Shown piece by piece: positions 9,598 to 17,991 of a DNA stretch of 64,000 bases (positions within the stretch are counted from its first letter, which is position 1; each line of letters begins with the position of its first letter). The DNA is taken from the NCBI GenBank assembly GCA_017451915.1, contig JAFTNJ010000039.1:96463-160462 (forward strand). The letters are read 5' to 3'. Under the pieces are notes generated by a model. That model made no database searches. It was not told the origin of the DNA and was given only the letters and a program-made list of their open reading frames with translations. Origin of the DNA: Clostridia bacterium (lineage in GTDB: Bacteria; Bacillota; Clostridia; Oscillospirales; CAG-272). The translations under genes and the position numbers were made by a program.

Positions 9598-9623
9598 ATC
9601 CCCCGAGCCTTGGCTCGGGGGAT
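9598..9623 (-). terminator. Hairpin after the first giant lipoprotein gene
   Basis: A perfect 12-bp stem ATCCCCCGAGCC (9598-9609) pairs with 9612-9623, two-base loop. It begins nine bases after the minus-strand stop codon. The following T tract is weak (TTTATATATA), so termination may be incomplete or the hairpin may mainly protect the 3' end. Confidence 0.65.
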
Positions 9624-9631
9624 CTTTGAAT

Positions 9632-12600
9632 TTATTTGTTTGGATAGTAAACGTAGTTCTCGCTGGAGAAGTGGATCTCCTTGAGGTTATCCGCCAGGAA
9701 TTTATTTGCCACCAACCGATTATACAGGCTGGAGGTTACGCTCTTTGCCGTGGGAAGCGGCCAGAGGGCAACGGTGGTGTCGTATTCCTCGTTGACAATG
9801 TACTGATAGAATTCGATCTGTCCGTTGTAGCCGTGGTGGATTACCTGCAGGAAGTCGGCATCCAGCAGAGTTCCCGCCATCTTGTTACATTCCTTCTCCG
9901 CAGCCTCCTCCAGGTCGCCCGCCACCAGGTAGGTCTTACCCGCATGGGTGATCTTATAGGCCGTATTGGAGAGGTTAAAGTTTTTGATGGAGTTGGGGTA
10001 GAAATCCTCGTGCGTAAAGAGAATCTCGATGGTACAGTCAGCAAACTGATATACCATACCCGTGTGGGCTACCAGGTTGGGATAGCGCTCCAGCAACCGA
10101 TACATACGGGGATAACGGATCGAATAGTAATCTACCTTCAGGTTACTGCCGGGAAGGGAACGGGCGTACTCGTAGGACGGGAAGTTATACATATAGTTCT
10201 GGATCTCGATCTCGTCGCGGTACATCTTCTCCAGCTCCCAGGCCACGTTCATGTGGTCGGAGTGCAGGTGGGTAAAGAGCCATGCGGCTACAACCACCTT
10301 GCCGTTGGGAGAATTCTCCTTCATAAAGTTGTAGAGATCCCGAACCTCCTGAATATCCTTGGCGTTGCCGTCGGTGAGCTGACCGCCGTCGACAACAACG
10401 TATCGTCCGTCGGACAGGCGGTAGACCATGCAAAGTCCCTGGCCGTAGCTGGAGCCGGTATTCCGCAGGGAGAACATGGGCTCGGTCACCTTCTCATAGG
10501 AACCGGCCTGCTCCTTTACCGCCGTGTAATCGTTGTACTCGTCGATGTTGGCTACCACCACGCGCATATTGGAGTTGCCCTCGCAGAAGTAGACGTGGAC
10601 CATAAAGTCCTCGTTGGTGTAGGTACGGAAATGATTCTGCTTCTCGTTGTCGCCACCCTCCCTATAGTTTGGCGTGTCAAAGGGCAGATACTCGTAGGTG
10701 GTGGTGCGGGATTCCTTGAGCGCAAAGCCCGCGGCAACCATCTTTTCGTTGTAGGCCAGGAAATTCTCGTAGGTGGTCTTGTTGAGGACGTAGGTGCAGT
10801 TATCGTTGAAGTTTCCGTCGTAGAGCACGGCACCCTCCAGCGTGGGGACCTCGGCCTTGTTGGCCGTGGGCGCGCCCTTGACCACGTAAACGTCACGAAT
10901 GTGGAAGGATTTTGCCTTATCCACACCGTTCTTATCGTAAGGCATACGGAAGGTGATGGTGTGCTTGCCCTTGGTCAACGCCTTGCCGTAGCCTACCAGG
11001 TAAGCGTTGCAATCCTCGGCATTGTCCCGCAGGATCTCGTCCTGCACCACGATGGTGTAGGTCAGCTCGGTCTGGGAGGCGTAGGATTCGTCGTCGATCT
11101 GTACCAGGGCGTAGCGGGTCTCCTCCACGCCGGCCGTTCCCTTGAGGCGGATCTGGAAGCAGAATTCGTAGTAGCCGTCCTCCTCCACCTCAAAGCTCCA
11201 GGTGTGGTAAGCCTCGTAGCGATCCAGGGACTCGCCAAACTGGGCGGCGTAGCTGCCGGGATCGGGATAATAATGGAAGAGAACGTTCTCGTTCAAACGA
11301 TACGCCGTGGATCCTTGGGACACCCAATCGCAGTTGTTGCCGCAGGTGCAGGTGTTTTTGAGGACGTACTGATCGGGCTTGCTCAACGCCGCGGCGGTAA
11401 CGCAGGAAAGATTGGTTCCGGCGGGATAGTCGATCTTCTTTTGAGAGATGATTCCCACCGCGTTGGCGAATTCCGCAGGCAGACTTGGGCTGAAGTGCTT
11501 GCGCTCGAAGGCCAGCACCTCCGCGGGCTCCTGTCCGTACTCCCGCAGACCGTAGCCGTAATTCCTCTCGGCTTCAGGGTCCTGGGCGGTAAAGGGAACC
11601 ACGCTCAGGAAGCAGTTCTCCACGTAAGCGTAGGTATAGCCGTCCCGCTCCACCAGCTCCACGTCGACAGAGGGGATCCCGGTGATGGTAAGAGTAAAAA
11701 GATAATCCGATTGGCACTCCCGGGCGGTGATCACTTCCCCGCCTGCGGAAAGGCTCTTATAAATGTTGGGACAGTAAACGGTCCTGGTCGTGGTGGTCAC
11801 CTTTTCTCCCAGGGTGCGGGTGGTGACGTCAAAGCCGAGGAAGAGATCGTCGGCCGAGAGATTCTTCACACCAAAGACATAGCGGAAATCATAGGTATCG
11901 TCCGACGAATTGCCCACGCCGTCGACGCCGGGATTACGGCGGTACTGCATACCCACGGTACGGAAGACAGCCTCTTCGTTCACCGGCTCCAGGTACTCCT
12001 CCACGGTGGGGATCTCGTTGTACCAGCGATAGGTCACGTTCTCGGGTTGGATCACCGCGGCGTTGTCCTGGTTGTAGCCCAGGGTAGCAAAGAAGACGTC
12101 ATCCTCCTCACAATTCGCCCGCGCCATTTCTACGTCGATGTTGACGTTCTTCAGATTTACGGTGGTGGTACGCAGGGCACCGATCAGACCGCCCGAATAG
12201 GTGGGATGGTTCCCAACGTCGGTGGTGGTCATCTTTGCAACCACCTCACAATCCGAGATCGTTGCCTTGTAGGAGGACATCTGCCCCGCGTTTCCAAGGT
12301 TGATCATACCAATAAAGGCACCCACGTAAGGGTTCTTGGTGGAATTGAGACGGAAGTCCAGCTCGGCATCCACCGTGCAGTTGGTGGCCTCAAAGATCCG
12401 GCAGGTCTGCACGAAACCGAGAAGACCGCCCGAGGTACGGTTGGCCGTGATCTTGCCCGTGCTGTGACAGTTGTTCAGAGTGATCGACTCGATGGTGCGT
12501 CCGCTACCAACCAGGTAGCCACCAATACCGCCCATCCAGCAACCGCCGCCAACCGTGCCCAGGTAGGTCAGGTCACCGCTGTTGCGACAACCGGTAAAGG

Positions 12601-13612
12601 AAAGGTATCCACCGCCGGCGTAGCGTCCCACCATACCACCGGCCTGCCCCGAATCGGAGTTGGAAAGAATGGTGATGTCCCCCGTGTTGGTGCAGCTGCG
12701 GAAGGTTGCCGTGCCGGCAAACTCATCGAACATTCCCACCATGCCGCCCAGCTGCTCCTTGCCGCTGATCGCTCCGCTGTTTTTGCAGGATTGGAAGGTC
12801 ACCTGGGTCACATCTACCTTAACGCTTCCCGCCATGCCGCCCACCTTGGAGCCGGCCGAGGTCAGCGACCCGGCAAATTCACAGCCACTGAAAAGCGCCG
12901 ATCCGGTGCCGTCCACCGCGCCAACGATGCCGCCAACGCAATGGAACAGATTGGTGCCCGACGCTCCGGTTACGGTAGCATTGGAATAAAGATTGGAAAG
13001 GATGGCCGTCTTGCCCGCGGCGGTGATCACCCGGGCAAACAGAGTACCAACAAAGCTTTGCTCGGTTTTGGATTCCAGCGTGTAAGAAGCGTCCGCCACG
13101 GCAAGATCCGTCACGGTAGCCCCTCCGCCCAGATTTCCGAGCAGAGCCTGCCCCCCGGCGGTGCAGGTCATAGCAAAGCCCCCCACCGTTTTGCCGTTGC
13201 CGTTCAGGGTACCGGCAAAGAGGGCCTCGGGATTGGCTCCCGAAAGGAAAGCCTTCCCCAGATCCACGTTGGTCTCCAGGGTTACGGTGGCTCCCTCGAA
13301 GGTGGTTCCGCCATGAAGCAGAAGCAAAAAGCCAACGAAATCGGCAGCGTCCTTCAGGGAAAACGCGGTCTTGTCCGCCGCATACCAGGAGGTGTCGGCA
13401 CCGCTGACCGCGGCCGAGAGCTGAATGGCTCCCCCCGTCCACTTGGAGGCATTCGTTGCCCAATCGGCCTGATAGCCGATCTTGTCACAACCGCTCTCCT
13501 CGGCGGGATAGAAGGTAAGATCCAAAGGCGCATCCGTCAGGGCGTTTCCGCAGGAGGAAAGGCTTGTCAGGAGCATTGCGCCCAGCAAAAGGATCGACAG
13601 TAAGCGTTTCAT
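9632..13612 (-). CDS. Giant surface lipoprotein, GLUG-type repeats plus metallo-beta-lactamase domain (copy 1)
   Basis: 1326 residues. Lipobox LSSC (Cys21). Residues about 60-480 hold GLUG-like beta-helix repeats with recurring GGMVG and CxNxGxI patterns. The middle (about 480-960) includes a Cys cluster (NTCTCGNNC) and a beta-sandwich that resembles a carbohydrate-binding module (LDRYEAYHTWSFEVEEDGYY). Residues about 1040-1326 are an MBL-fold hydrolase with DGRYVVVDGG, the Zn motif HLHSDH near residue 1112, VAGDLEE and HHG, so the metal site looks intact. The MBL part resembles ComEC-type domains. Third of three tandem paralogues in transcription order; only 67 bp from copy 2, with no promoter seen between. 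Function unknown: hydrolysis of an extracellular polymer is a guess. Confidence 0.85.
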   Translation of the reverse strand: MKRLLSILLLGAMLLTSLSSCGNALTDAPLDLTFYPAEESGCDKIGYQADWATNASKWTGGAIQLSAAVSGADTSWYAADKTAFSLKDAADFVGFLLLLHGGTTFEGATVTLETNVDLGKAFLSGANPEALFAGTLNGNGKTVGGFAMTCTAGGQALLGNLGGGATVTDLAVADASYTLESKTEQSFVGTLFARVITAAGKTAILSNLYSNATVTGASGTNLFHCVGGIVGAVDGTGSALFSGCEFAGSLTSAGSKVGGMAGSVKVDVTQVTFQSCKNSGAISGKEQLGGMVGMFDEFAGTATFRSCTNTGDITILSNSDSGQAGGMVGRYAGGGYLSFTGCRNSGDLTYLGTVGGGCWMGGIGGYLVGSGRTIESITLNNCHSTGKITANRTSGGLLGFVQTCRIFEATNCTVDAELDFRLNSTKNPYVGAFIGMINLGNAGQMSSYKATISDCEVVAKMTTTDVGNHPTYSGGLIGALRTTTVNLKNVNIDVEMARANCEEDDVFFATLGYNQDNAAVIQPENVTYRWYNEIPTVEEYLEPVNEEAVFRTVGMQYRRNPGVDGVGNSSDDTYDFRYVFGVKNLSADDLFLGFDVTTRTLGEKVTTTTRTVYCPNIYKSLSAGGEVITARECQSDYLFTLTITGIPSVDVELVERDGYTYAYVENCFLSVVPFTAQDPEAERNYGYGLREYGQEPAEVLAFERKHFSPSLPAEFANAVGIISQKKIDYPAGTNLSCVTAAALSKPDQYVLKNTCTCGNNCDWVSQGSTAYRLNENVLFHYYPDPGSYAAQFGESLDRYEAYHTWSFEVEEDGYYEFCFQIRLKGTAGVEETRYALVQIDDESYASQTELTYTIVVQDEILRDNAEDCNAYLVGYGKALTKGKHTITFRMPYDKNGVDKAKSFHIRDVYVVKGAPTANKAEVPTLEGAVLYDGNFNDNCTYVLNKTTYENFLAYNEKMVAAGFALKESRTTTYEYLPFDTPNYREGGDNEKQNHFRTYTNEDFMVHVYFCEGNSNMRVVVANIDEYNDYTAVKEQAGSYEKVTEPMFSLRNTGSSYGQGLCMVYRLSDGRYVVVDGGQLTDGNAKDIQEVRDLYNFMKENSPNGKVVVAAWLFTHLHSDHMNVAWELEKMYRDEIEIQNYMYNFPSYEYARSLPGSNLKVDYYSIRYPRMYRLLERYPNLVAHTGMVYQFADCTIEILFTHEDFYPNSIKNFNLSNTAYKITHAGKTYLVAGDLEEAAEKECNKMAGTLLDADFLQVIHHGYNGQIEFYQYIVNEEYDTTVALWPLPTAKSVTSSLYNRLVANKFLADNLKEIHFSSENYVYYPNK

Positions 13613-13634
13613 AGAGGTCTCCTTTCTTTCAAGG

Positions 13635-13671
13635 ATCCCCCCGAGGGAGAAAGGTGCTCGATCGGGGGGAT
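13635..13671 (-). terminator. Intercistronic hairpin between giant lipoprotein copies 2 and 1
   Basis: A 10-bp stem ATCCCCCCGA (13635-13644) pairs with 13662-13671 around a 17-nt loop. There is no T tract after it on the minus strand, and the ribosome binding site of copy 1 follows directly. It may be a partial terminator or a processing/stability element that sets copy 1 expression below copy 2. Confidence 0.5.
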
Positions 13672-13679
13672 GGGGGAAA

Positions 13680-16600
13680 TTATTCGAAATCGGTAAACAC
13701 GTAGTTCTCTACGGCGAAGAAGATATTGTCATTGGCAAGATCGTTCTCGTTACGGAACATATCTCTGAGCCACTGGTTGGCGATGGCACGAGCCGAATCT
13801 CCGTTGTAGTAGCTCATGCTCTCTCCCTTGGGCAGAGGCCATACCACGATGGTATCGGTATTGAACTCACCGTTGGCATCCAGACCTACGATGTACTTGT
13901 AGAACTCGATCTGGCCGTTTCCGCCGTGGTGGGTCACCTGCAGGAAATCAGACTCCAGCAGAGTGCCGCTCTGCTTAATGGCACGCTTTTGTCCCGGCTC
14001 CTCCAGGTCGCCCGCCACCAGGAAGGTCTTGCCTGCCAGAGTGATCTTATAGACGGTGGAAGAGTTGTTATAGGAGAAGATCTTTTCGGGGTAGAAATCC
14101 TCATGGGTGTGAAGGATATCAATGGTGCAATCGGCAAACTGGTAGGTAAAGCCGGTGTGAGCTACCAGGTTGTTGTTATTGTTATGGGTTGCGTGGGTGG
14201 TGTTGGGGTAATAGAAGGTAAAGTTGGAGTTGCGGTAATTGGAGCCGTACAGGGTGCTGACGTACTCGTAGGACGGGAAGTTGTAGATATAGTTCTGCAC
14301 GTCGGCGCCCTTGCCCTGGTACATCTGCGCAAACTTGAACATCACGCTGATGTGGTCGGAATGGTGATGGGTTGCGATCCACGCCGCAATGGTGATGGTG
14401 TTCTCTTCACCGGGCAGGTGGTCGTTCTCCTGGAGCCAATCGTACAAGCGCTCCACAGCCTCACCCTCGGTGTCGGTCTCCTTCCAGTGGCCGCCATCCA
14501 CAATGATAAAGCGTCCGTCAGAGAGACGGTACACCAGGCACAAACCGTTGGTAACACCGGTCACCTTGGTTCCCTTATTGGTTCCCTTGGTCAGAACCAG
14601 GTCGGGACCGCCAATATCCAGCATCGCAAACATGGGAGTGGTTACCGCGGTGTAGGTTTCGTTCTCGGCCTTCACCTCTGCATACTTTTCGTAAGCGTCT
14701 ACGTAATCCACCACGATACGAATGGACTTGGCACCCTCGGTGTAGTAAACGTAAACCATGTAATCCTCGTTGGTGTAGAGGTAGAAGTTATTGTACATGG
14801 TCTTGTTGCTCGTGTAGTTTGCGGTATCAAAGCTACTGAACTGGTAAGAGGTCCGTCTCTGATCCTGCAGGGTAAAGCCGGACTTGACCAGCTTTGCGCG
14901 ATAGGTGGTCAGAGTAGACAGGCTGGTGTCTTCCAGGTAGTAGGTCACGCAGGAATCGTAGTTGGACTCGTACAGCTGAGCACCCGTGGGCAGCGGAATA
15001 TCAGCATTCACGGGCAGGGGTGCGCCCTTGACCATGTAGATATCACGGATGTGGAAGCTGGAGCTCTTGTTCTCATCCACCGTATCGTAGGGAGAACGGA
15101 AGGTGATGCTGTGCTTGCCTGCGGTGAGGTAAGCGCCGTAGCCAACGATGTAGGCGTTGTGGTTGGTAGCGTTATCGCGGTTGGCACCGTCGCGTACGGC
15201 TACGTTGTAGTAGAGCTCGGTCTGGCTGCCGTAGGACTGATCGTCGATCTGCACCAGAGCGTAGCGGATCTGCGTGCCGCCGTTGGTTCCGTTGAGACGG
15301 ATGCGGAAGCAGAACTCGTAGTAGCCGTCCTCTGCCACCTCAAAATCCCAAGAATGATAAGCCTCGTAGCGATCCAGCGTCTCGCCAAAGTACTTGGAAT
15401 TGGCATAAGTAGTGGTGTCAATGTAGTAGTGATACGGCATAGACGCGGTGTTCTTATAAGCGATGGCACCGTTGGCACTCCATCCGGCGTCGCACGCGCC
15501 GCCGCAGGTGCAGTTGTACTGCAGACAGTACTGATCATTGCTACCCAGCTTCTTGTAGTTCTGGCAATCCAGATTCTTGGGAGTGGAGTAGGTGATCTTC
15601 TTGCCGGTGAGGATGCCCTGAACACCTGCAAACTTTTCGGGAAGCTTTACGCTGAAGGTCTCGTAACCAAAGGTGAAGCGCTCGGGATCCTTGGTGTAGT
15701 TCAGGATGCCGTGGCCACGGTTGGGCTCGGACTCCTCGGTCTCCTGGGTAAAGGGAACGATGTCCAGAATGGTGTTCTTAATGTAGGCCACGGTGTAGCC
15801 ATTCTCCGCCGTCAATTCTACCTGGTCTGCGGGAACACCCGAAATGGTCAGGGTGTAAAGATAGCTGCAGCCGTACTGTGCGGCGGTGTACTTGGCGTTA
15901 TCGCCCTGAATCGTCTTATAAAGCACGGGACAGTAGACCTTCTTGGTGTCGGTGGTCACGTCCTTGCCCAGTTTCTTCACGGTCACCTCAAAGCCCAGAG
16001 CCTTGTCGGTGGTCTCGATCTTGCCGATACCGAATACGAAACGGATATCGTAGCTGCCGTCAGCGTTCACGCGGTACTGCTGACCAACGGGCTTGAAGCA
16101 GGAGATTTCGGAAGGATCGATAAAGTCATTAATGCGTACGAAGGAATCTCTTGCGATGTAAGCCAGATCGGTTACGGTAAAGAAGGATTTGGAGGAAGTG
16201 AGGGTGGGAGCATCACCGGTACTGGCGCCGTCGGAATAACCGCCCAGAACCACGCCGGCGTAATCGTCGTTGCCGCAGCCATCACCGCGAACGAAGCGCG
16301 CGGAGACCTCACAGCCGCTGATCTCAAAGGTGGTAGCGCGAGCCACACCGATCAGGCCGCCAACGTAAGTGATGTTGCCAATGGGATCTCTGTGGCGAAT
16401 GGTGCCTGCCACCGAGCAATTCTCGATGACGGCAGGAGATGCCTTGGAAGACAGGTTGATGTTTCCTGCCAGACCGCCAAAGGCACTGTACTTTTGCTCC
16501 TGGCAAATAAACTCCATGTCAGCGTTCACGGTGCAGTTCTTCATGGTGAAGTTGTTCGTACCCTGAATGGCACCCAGGATGCCGCCGGAGCAACGGTTGG

Positions 16601-17765
16601 CACCCACAATATTACCGGTATTGGAGCAGTTGGTAATATTTACCGTCTCGGCAACCGCGCCGGAGTAGTTGAAGAAATATCCGCCGATACCGGCAACCCA
16701 AGCACCGTTGCTGCCTCCGGTACCGTGCATGGAATCGTAAGTGATCTTTCCCGTGTTGGAGCACTTGTCAATGGTCAGAACCGAGTTGTTCTTACCGGTA
16801 TAGTTACTCAGAATACCGGCCATTCTGGAACCACTGTTGCCGTTGGGCATGATCAGCGCGCCGTTGTTGGTACAATTCGAAATGGTGGCCGTGCCGTCCA
16901 TACCGGTAAGGCTACCAATGATACCCGCGGTATAGGAGGAACCCGAGATCTTTGCATTGTTGATGCAGTTGGTAACGGTCAGGGTTCCCTTCCAGCCGCT
17001 GATCACGCCCACAATGCCTGCGGTATAGTTGCCCTTGTTGGTCAGGGCCGCGCCGTTGGTGCACTTGTCGATGATCAGCGTACCTGCGCCGGAGGCCGAG
17101 CCGATGATACCGCCAATGTTGGAAACGGACTTGGTGCCGTCGGCCGTGGAGCGGGCGATCTTACTGGTGCTGTCAACGATGACGTTGGAAACCGTTACGG
17201 TCTTTCCCGATACACCGGTGATCTTGGAGATCACAACACCAAAGTTGGAGGTTGCCGCTTCGGTAGGCTTCAGGGTGAACTGACCCTTGACCACCTTCAG
17301 GTTCTTTACGGTAGCCGCACCGCCAATGGCACCCAGCAGGGACTGGTTGCTCTCGGAGGTAAAGGTTGCCTTAAAACCGCCGATCTCATAATTTTGACCG
17401 TCGAAGGTTCCCTGGAAGTAGTTCGAGGAGGTGGGAATGGCCCAGGCCTTATCGCCCAGGTTGATGTCATTCTTCAGCTTCACGGTCTTGCCGGCAAAGG
17501 TCGTGCCGGAGGCCACAAGCTCAACAAAGCCCTTGAGGTCAGCACCGTCTGCAAGATAGAAGGTGGTTGCAGAGGTGTTGGCGGTGTACCAGGTCTTATC
17601 CACCGCGGTACCGTTCCACGCGGTTCTGGAGGTATAGGCCACCGCAGTGGAGTCCTCATCTCCAAGGTACGCGTCGAGGTCGAGTTGTCCCTGCTGCATT
17701 CCGCAGGATGCCAGGATCGACATCAGCATTGCGAACAACAGAAGGACGGAAATCAGTTTTTTCAT
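13680..17765 (-). CDS. Giant surface lipoprotein, GLUG-type repeats plus metallo-beta-lactamase domain (copy 2)
   Basis: 1361 residues. Lipobox LASC (Cys21). From about residue 95 to 520 there are many GLUG-like repeats (GGIIGSASGAGTLIIDKCTN, TAGIVGVISGWKGTLTVTNC). A Cys cluster YNCTCGGAC and a beta-sandwich (FGETLDRYEAYHSWDFEVAE) follow. The C-terminal MBL domain has DGRFIIVDGG, HHHSDH (near residue 1133), VAGDLEE and HHGGNGQIEFYKYIV. The N-terminus and MBL domain are closely similar to copy 3, less so to copy 1. It has its own promoter with upstream TTTTTGG repeats. The combination of beta-helix and MBL in an exported lipoprotein is not one I can match to a named family. Confidence 0.85.
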   Translation of the reverse strand: MKKLISVLLLFAMLMSILASCGMQQGQLDLDAYLGDEDSTAVAYTSRTAWNGTAVDKTWYTANTSATTFYLADGADLKGFVELVASGTTFAGKTVKLKNDINLGDKAWAIPTSSNYFQGTFDGQNYEIGGFKATFTSESNQSLLGAIGGAATVKNLKVVKGQFTLKPTEAATSNFGVVISKITGVSGKTVTVSNVIVDSTSKIARSTADGTKSVSNIGGIIGSASGAGTLIIDKCTNGAALTNKGNYTAGIVGVISGWKGTLTVTNCINNAKISGSSYTAGIIGSLTGMDGTATISNCTNNGALIMPNGNSGSRMAGILSNYTGKNNSVLTIDKCSNTGKITYDSMHGTGGSNGAWVAGIGGYFFNYSGAVAETVNITNCSNTGNIVGANRCSGGILGAIQGTNNFTMKNCTVNADMEFICQEQKYSAFGGLAGNINLSSKASPAVIENCSVAGTIRHRDPIGNITYVGGLIGVARATTFEISGCEVSARFVRGDGCGNDDYAGVVLGGYSDGASTGDAPTLTSSKSFFTVTDLAYIARDSFVRINDFIDPSEISCFKPVGQQYRVNADGSYDIRFVFGIGKIETTDKALGFEVTVKKLGKDVTTDTKKVYCPVLYKTIQGDNAKYTAAQYGCSYLYTLTISGVPADQVELTAENGYTVAYIKNTILDIVPFTQETEESEPNRGHGILNYTKDPERFTFGYETFSVKLPEKFAGVQGILTGKKITYSTPKNLDCQNYKKLGSNDQYCLQYNCTCGGACDAGWSANGAIAYKNTASMPYHYYIDTTTYANSKYFGETLDRYEAYHSWDFEVAEDGYYEFCFRIRLNGTNGGTQIRYALVQIDDQSYGSQTELYYNVAVRDGANRDNATNHNAYIVGYGAYLTAGKHSITFRSPYDTVDENKSSSFHIRDIYMVKGAPLPVNADIPLPTGAQLYESNYDSCVTYYLEDTSLSTLTTYRAKLVKSGFTLQDQRRTSYQFSSFDTANYTSNKTMYNNFYLYTNEDYMVYVYYTEGAKSIRIVVDYVDAYEKYAEVKAENETYTAVTTPMFAMLDIGGPDLVLTKGTNKGTKVTGVTNGLCLVYRLSDGRFIIVDGGHWKETDTEGEAVERLYDWLQENDHLPGEENTITIAAWIATHHHSDHISVMFKFAQMYQGKGADVQNYIYNFPSYEYVSTLYGSNYRNSNFTFYYPNTTHATHNNNNNLVAHTGFTYQFADCTIDILHTHEDFYPEKIFSYNNSSTVYKITLAGKTFLVAGDLEEPGQKRAIKQSGTLLESDFLQVTHHGGNGQIEFYKYIVGLDANGEFNTDTIVVWPLPKGESMSYYNGDSARAIANQWLRDMFRNENDLANDNIFFAVENYVFTDFE

Positions 17766-17806
17766 ACGCTTGAAATCCTTTCCAAAAATAAAATTTCTGT
17801 TCCTAT

Positions 17807-17835
17807 ATTATAGCAGACACAAAAAAAGTTGTCAA
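17807..17835 (-). promoter_or_regulatory. Promoter of giant lipoprotein copy 2
   Basis: On the minus strand TTGACA (17835-17830) and TATAAT (17812-17807) have a 17-bp spacer. The -35 side (TTGACAACTTTTT) and the leader (AAAGGATTTCAAG) match those of copy 3. Confidence 0.88.
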
Positions 17836-17868
17836 GACGAACCATAAAAAATCCTTTTTCCCCCGATC

Positions 17869-17909
17869 CTTTTTGGCGTTTTATACAAATAAAGAGCAGT
17901 TTTTTTGGC
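17869..17909 (-). promoter_or_regulatory. Phased TTTTTGG repeats upstream of the copy 2 promoter
   Basis: Two TTTTTGGC sequences (plus-strand reading, ending at 17877 and 17909) are 32 bp apart, the nearer ending its GG 41 bp beyond the -35 box. The same offset and distance occur upstream of copy 3. They may be activator or repressor sites. Confidence 0.4.
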
Positions 17910-17929
17910 AGTTCCATTCGATGGTTCTC

Positions 17930-17979
17930 GGCGGAAAAAGGAATTGCCCCCGACCACCCTTTTGGGAAGCCGGGGGCAA
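17930..17979 (-). terminator. Rho-independent terminator after giant lipoprotein copy 3
   Basis: TTGCCCCCG (17944-17952) pairs with 17971-17979, and on the minus strand the stem is followed by TTCCTTTTTCC. It lies 12 bp after the stop codon of copy 3 and insulates copy 2. Confidence 0.8.
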
Positions 17980-17991
17980 CGGATTGAACCG

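Noticed and set aside
13926-17813. A 1295-codon open frame on the plus strand, antisense to giant lipoprotein copy 2 (similar ones at 9569-13603 and 17905-21978).
   Set aside because: They lack ribosome binding sites and have an odd Gly/His/Val-rich composition. They mirror the codon use of the real genes.
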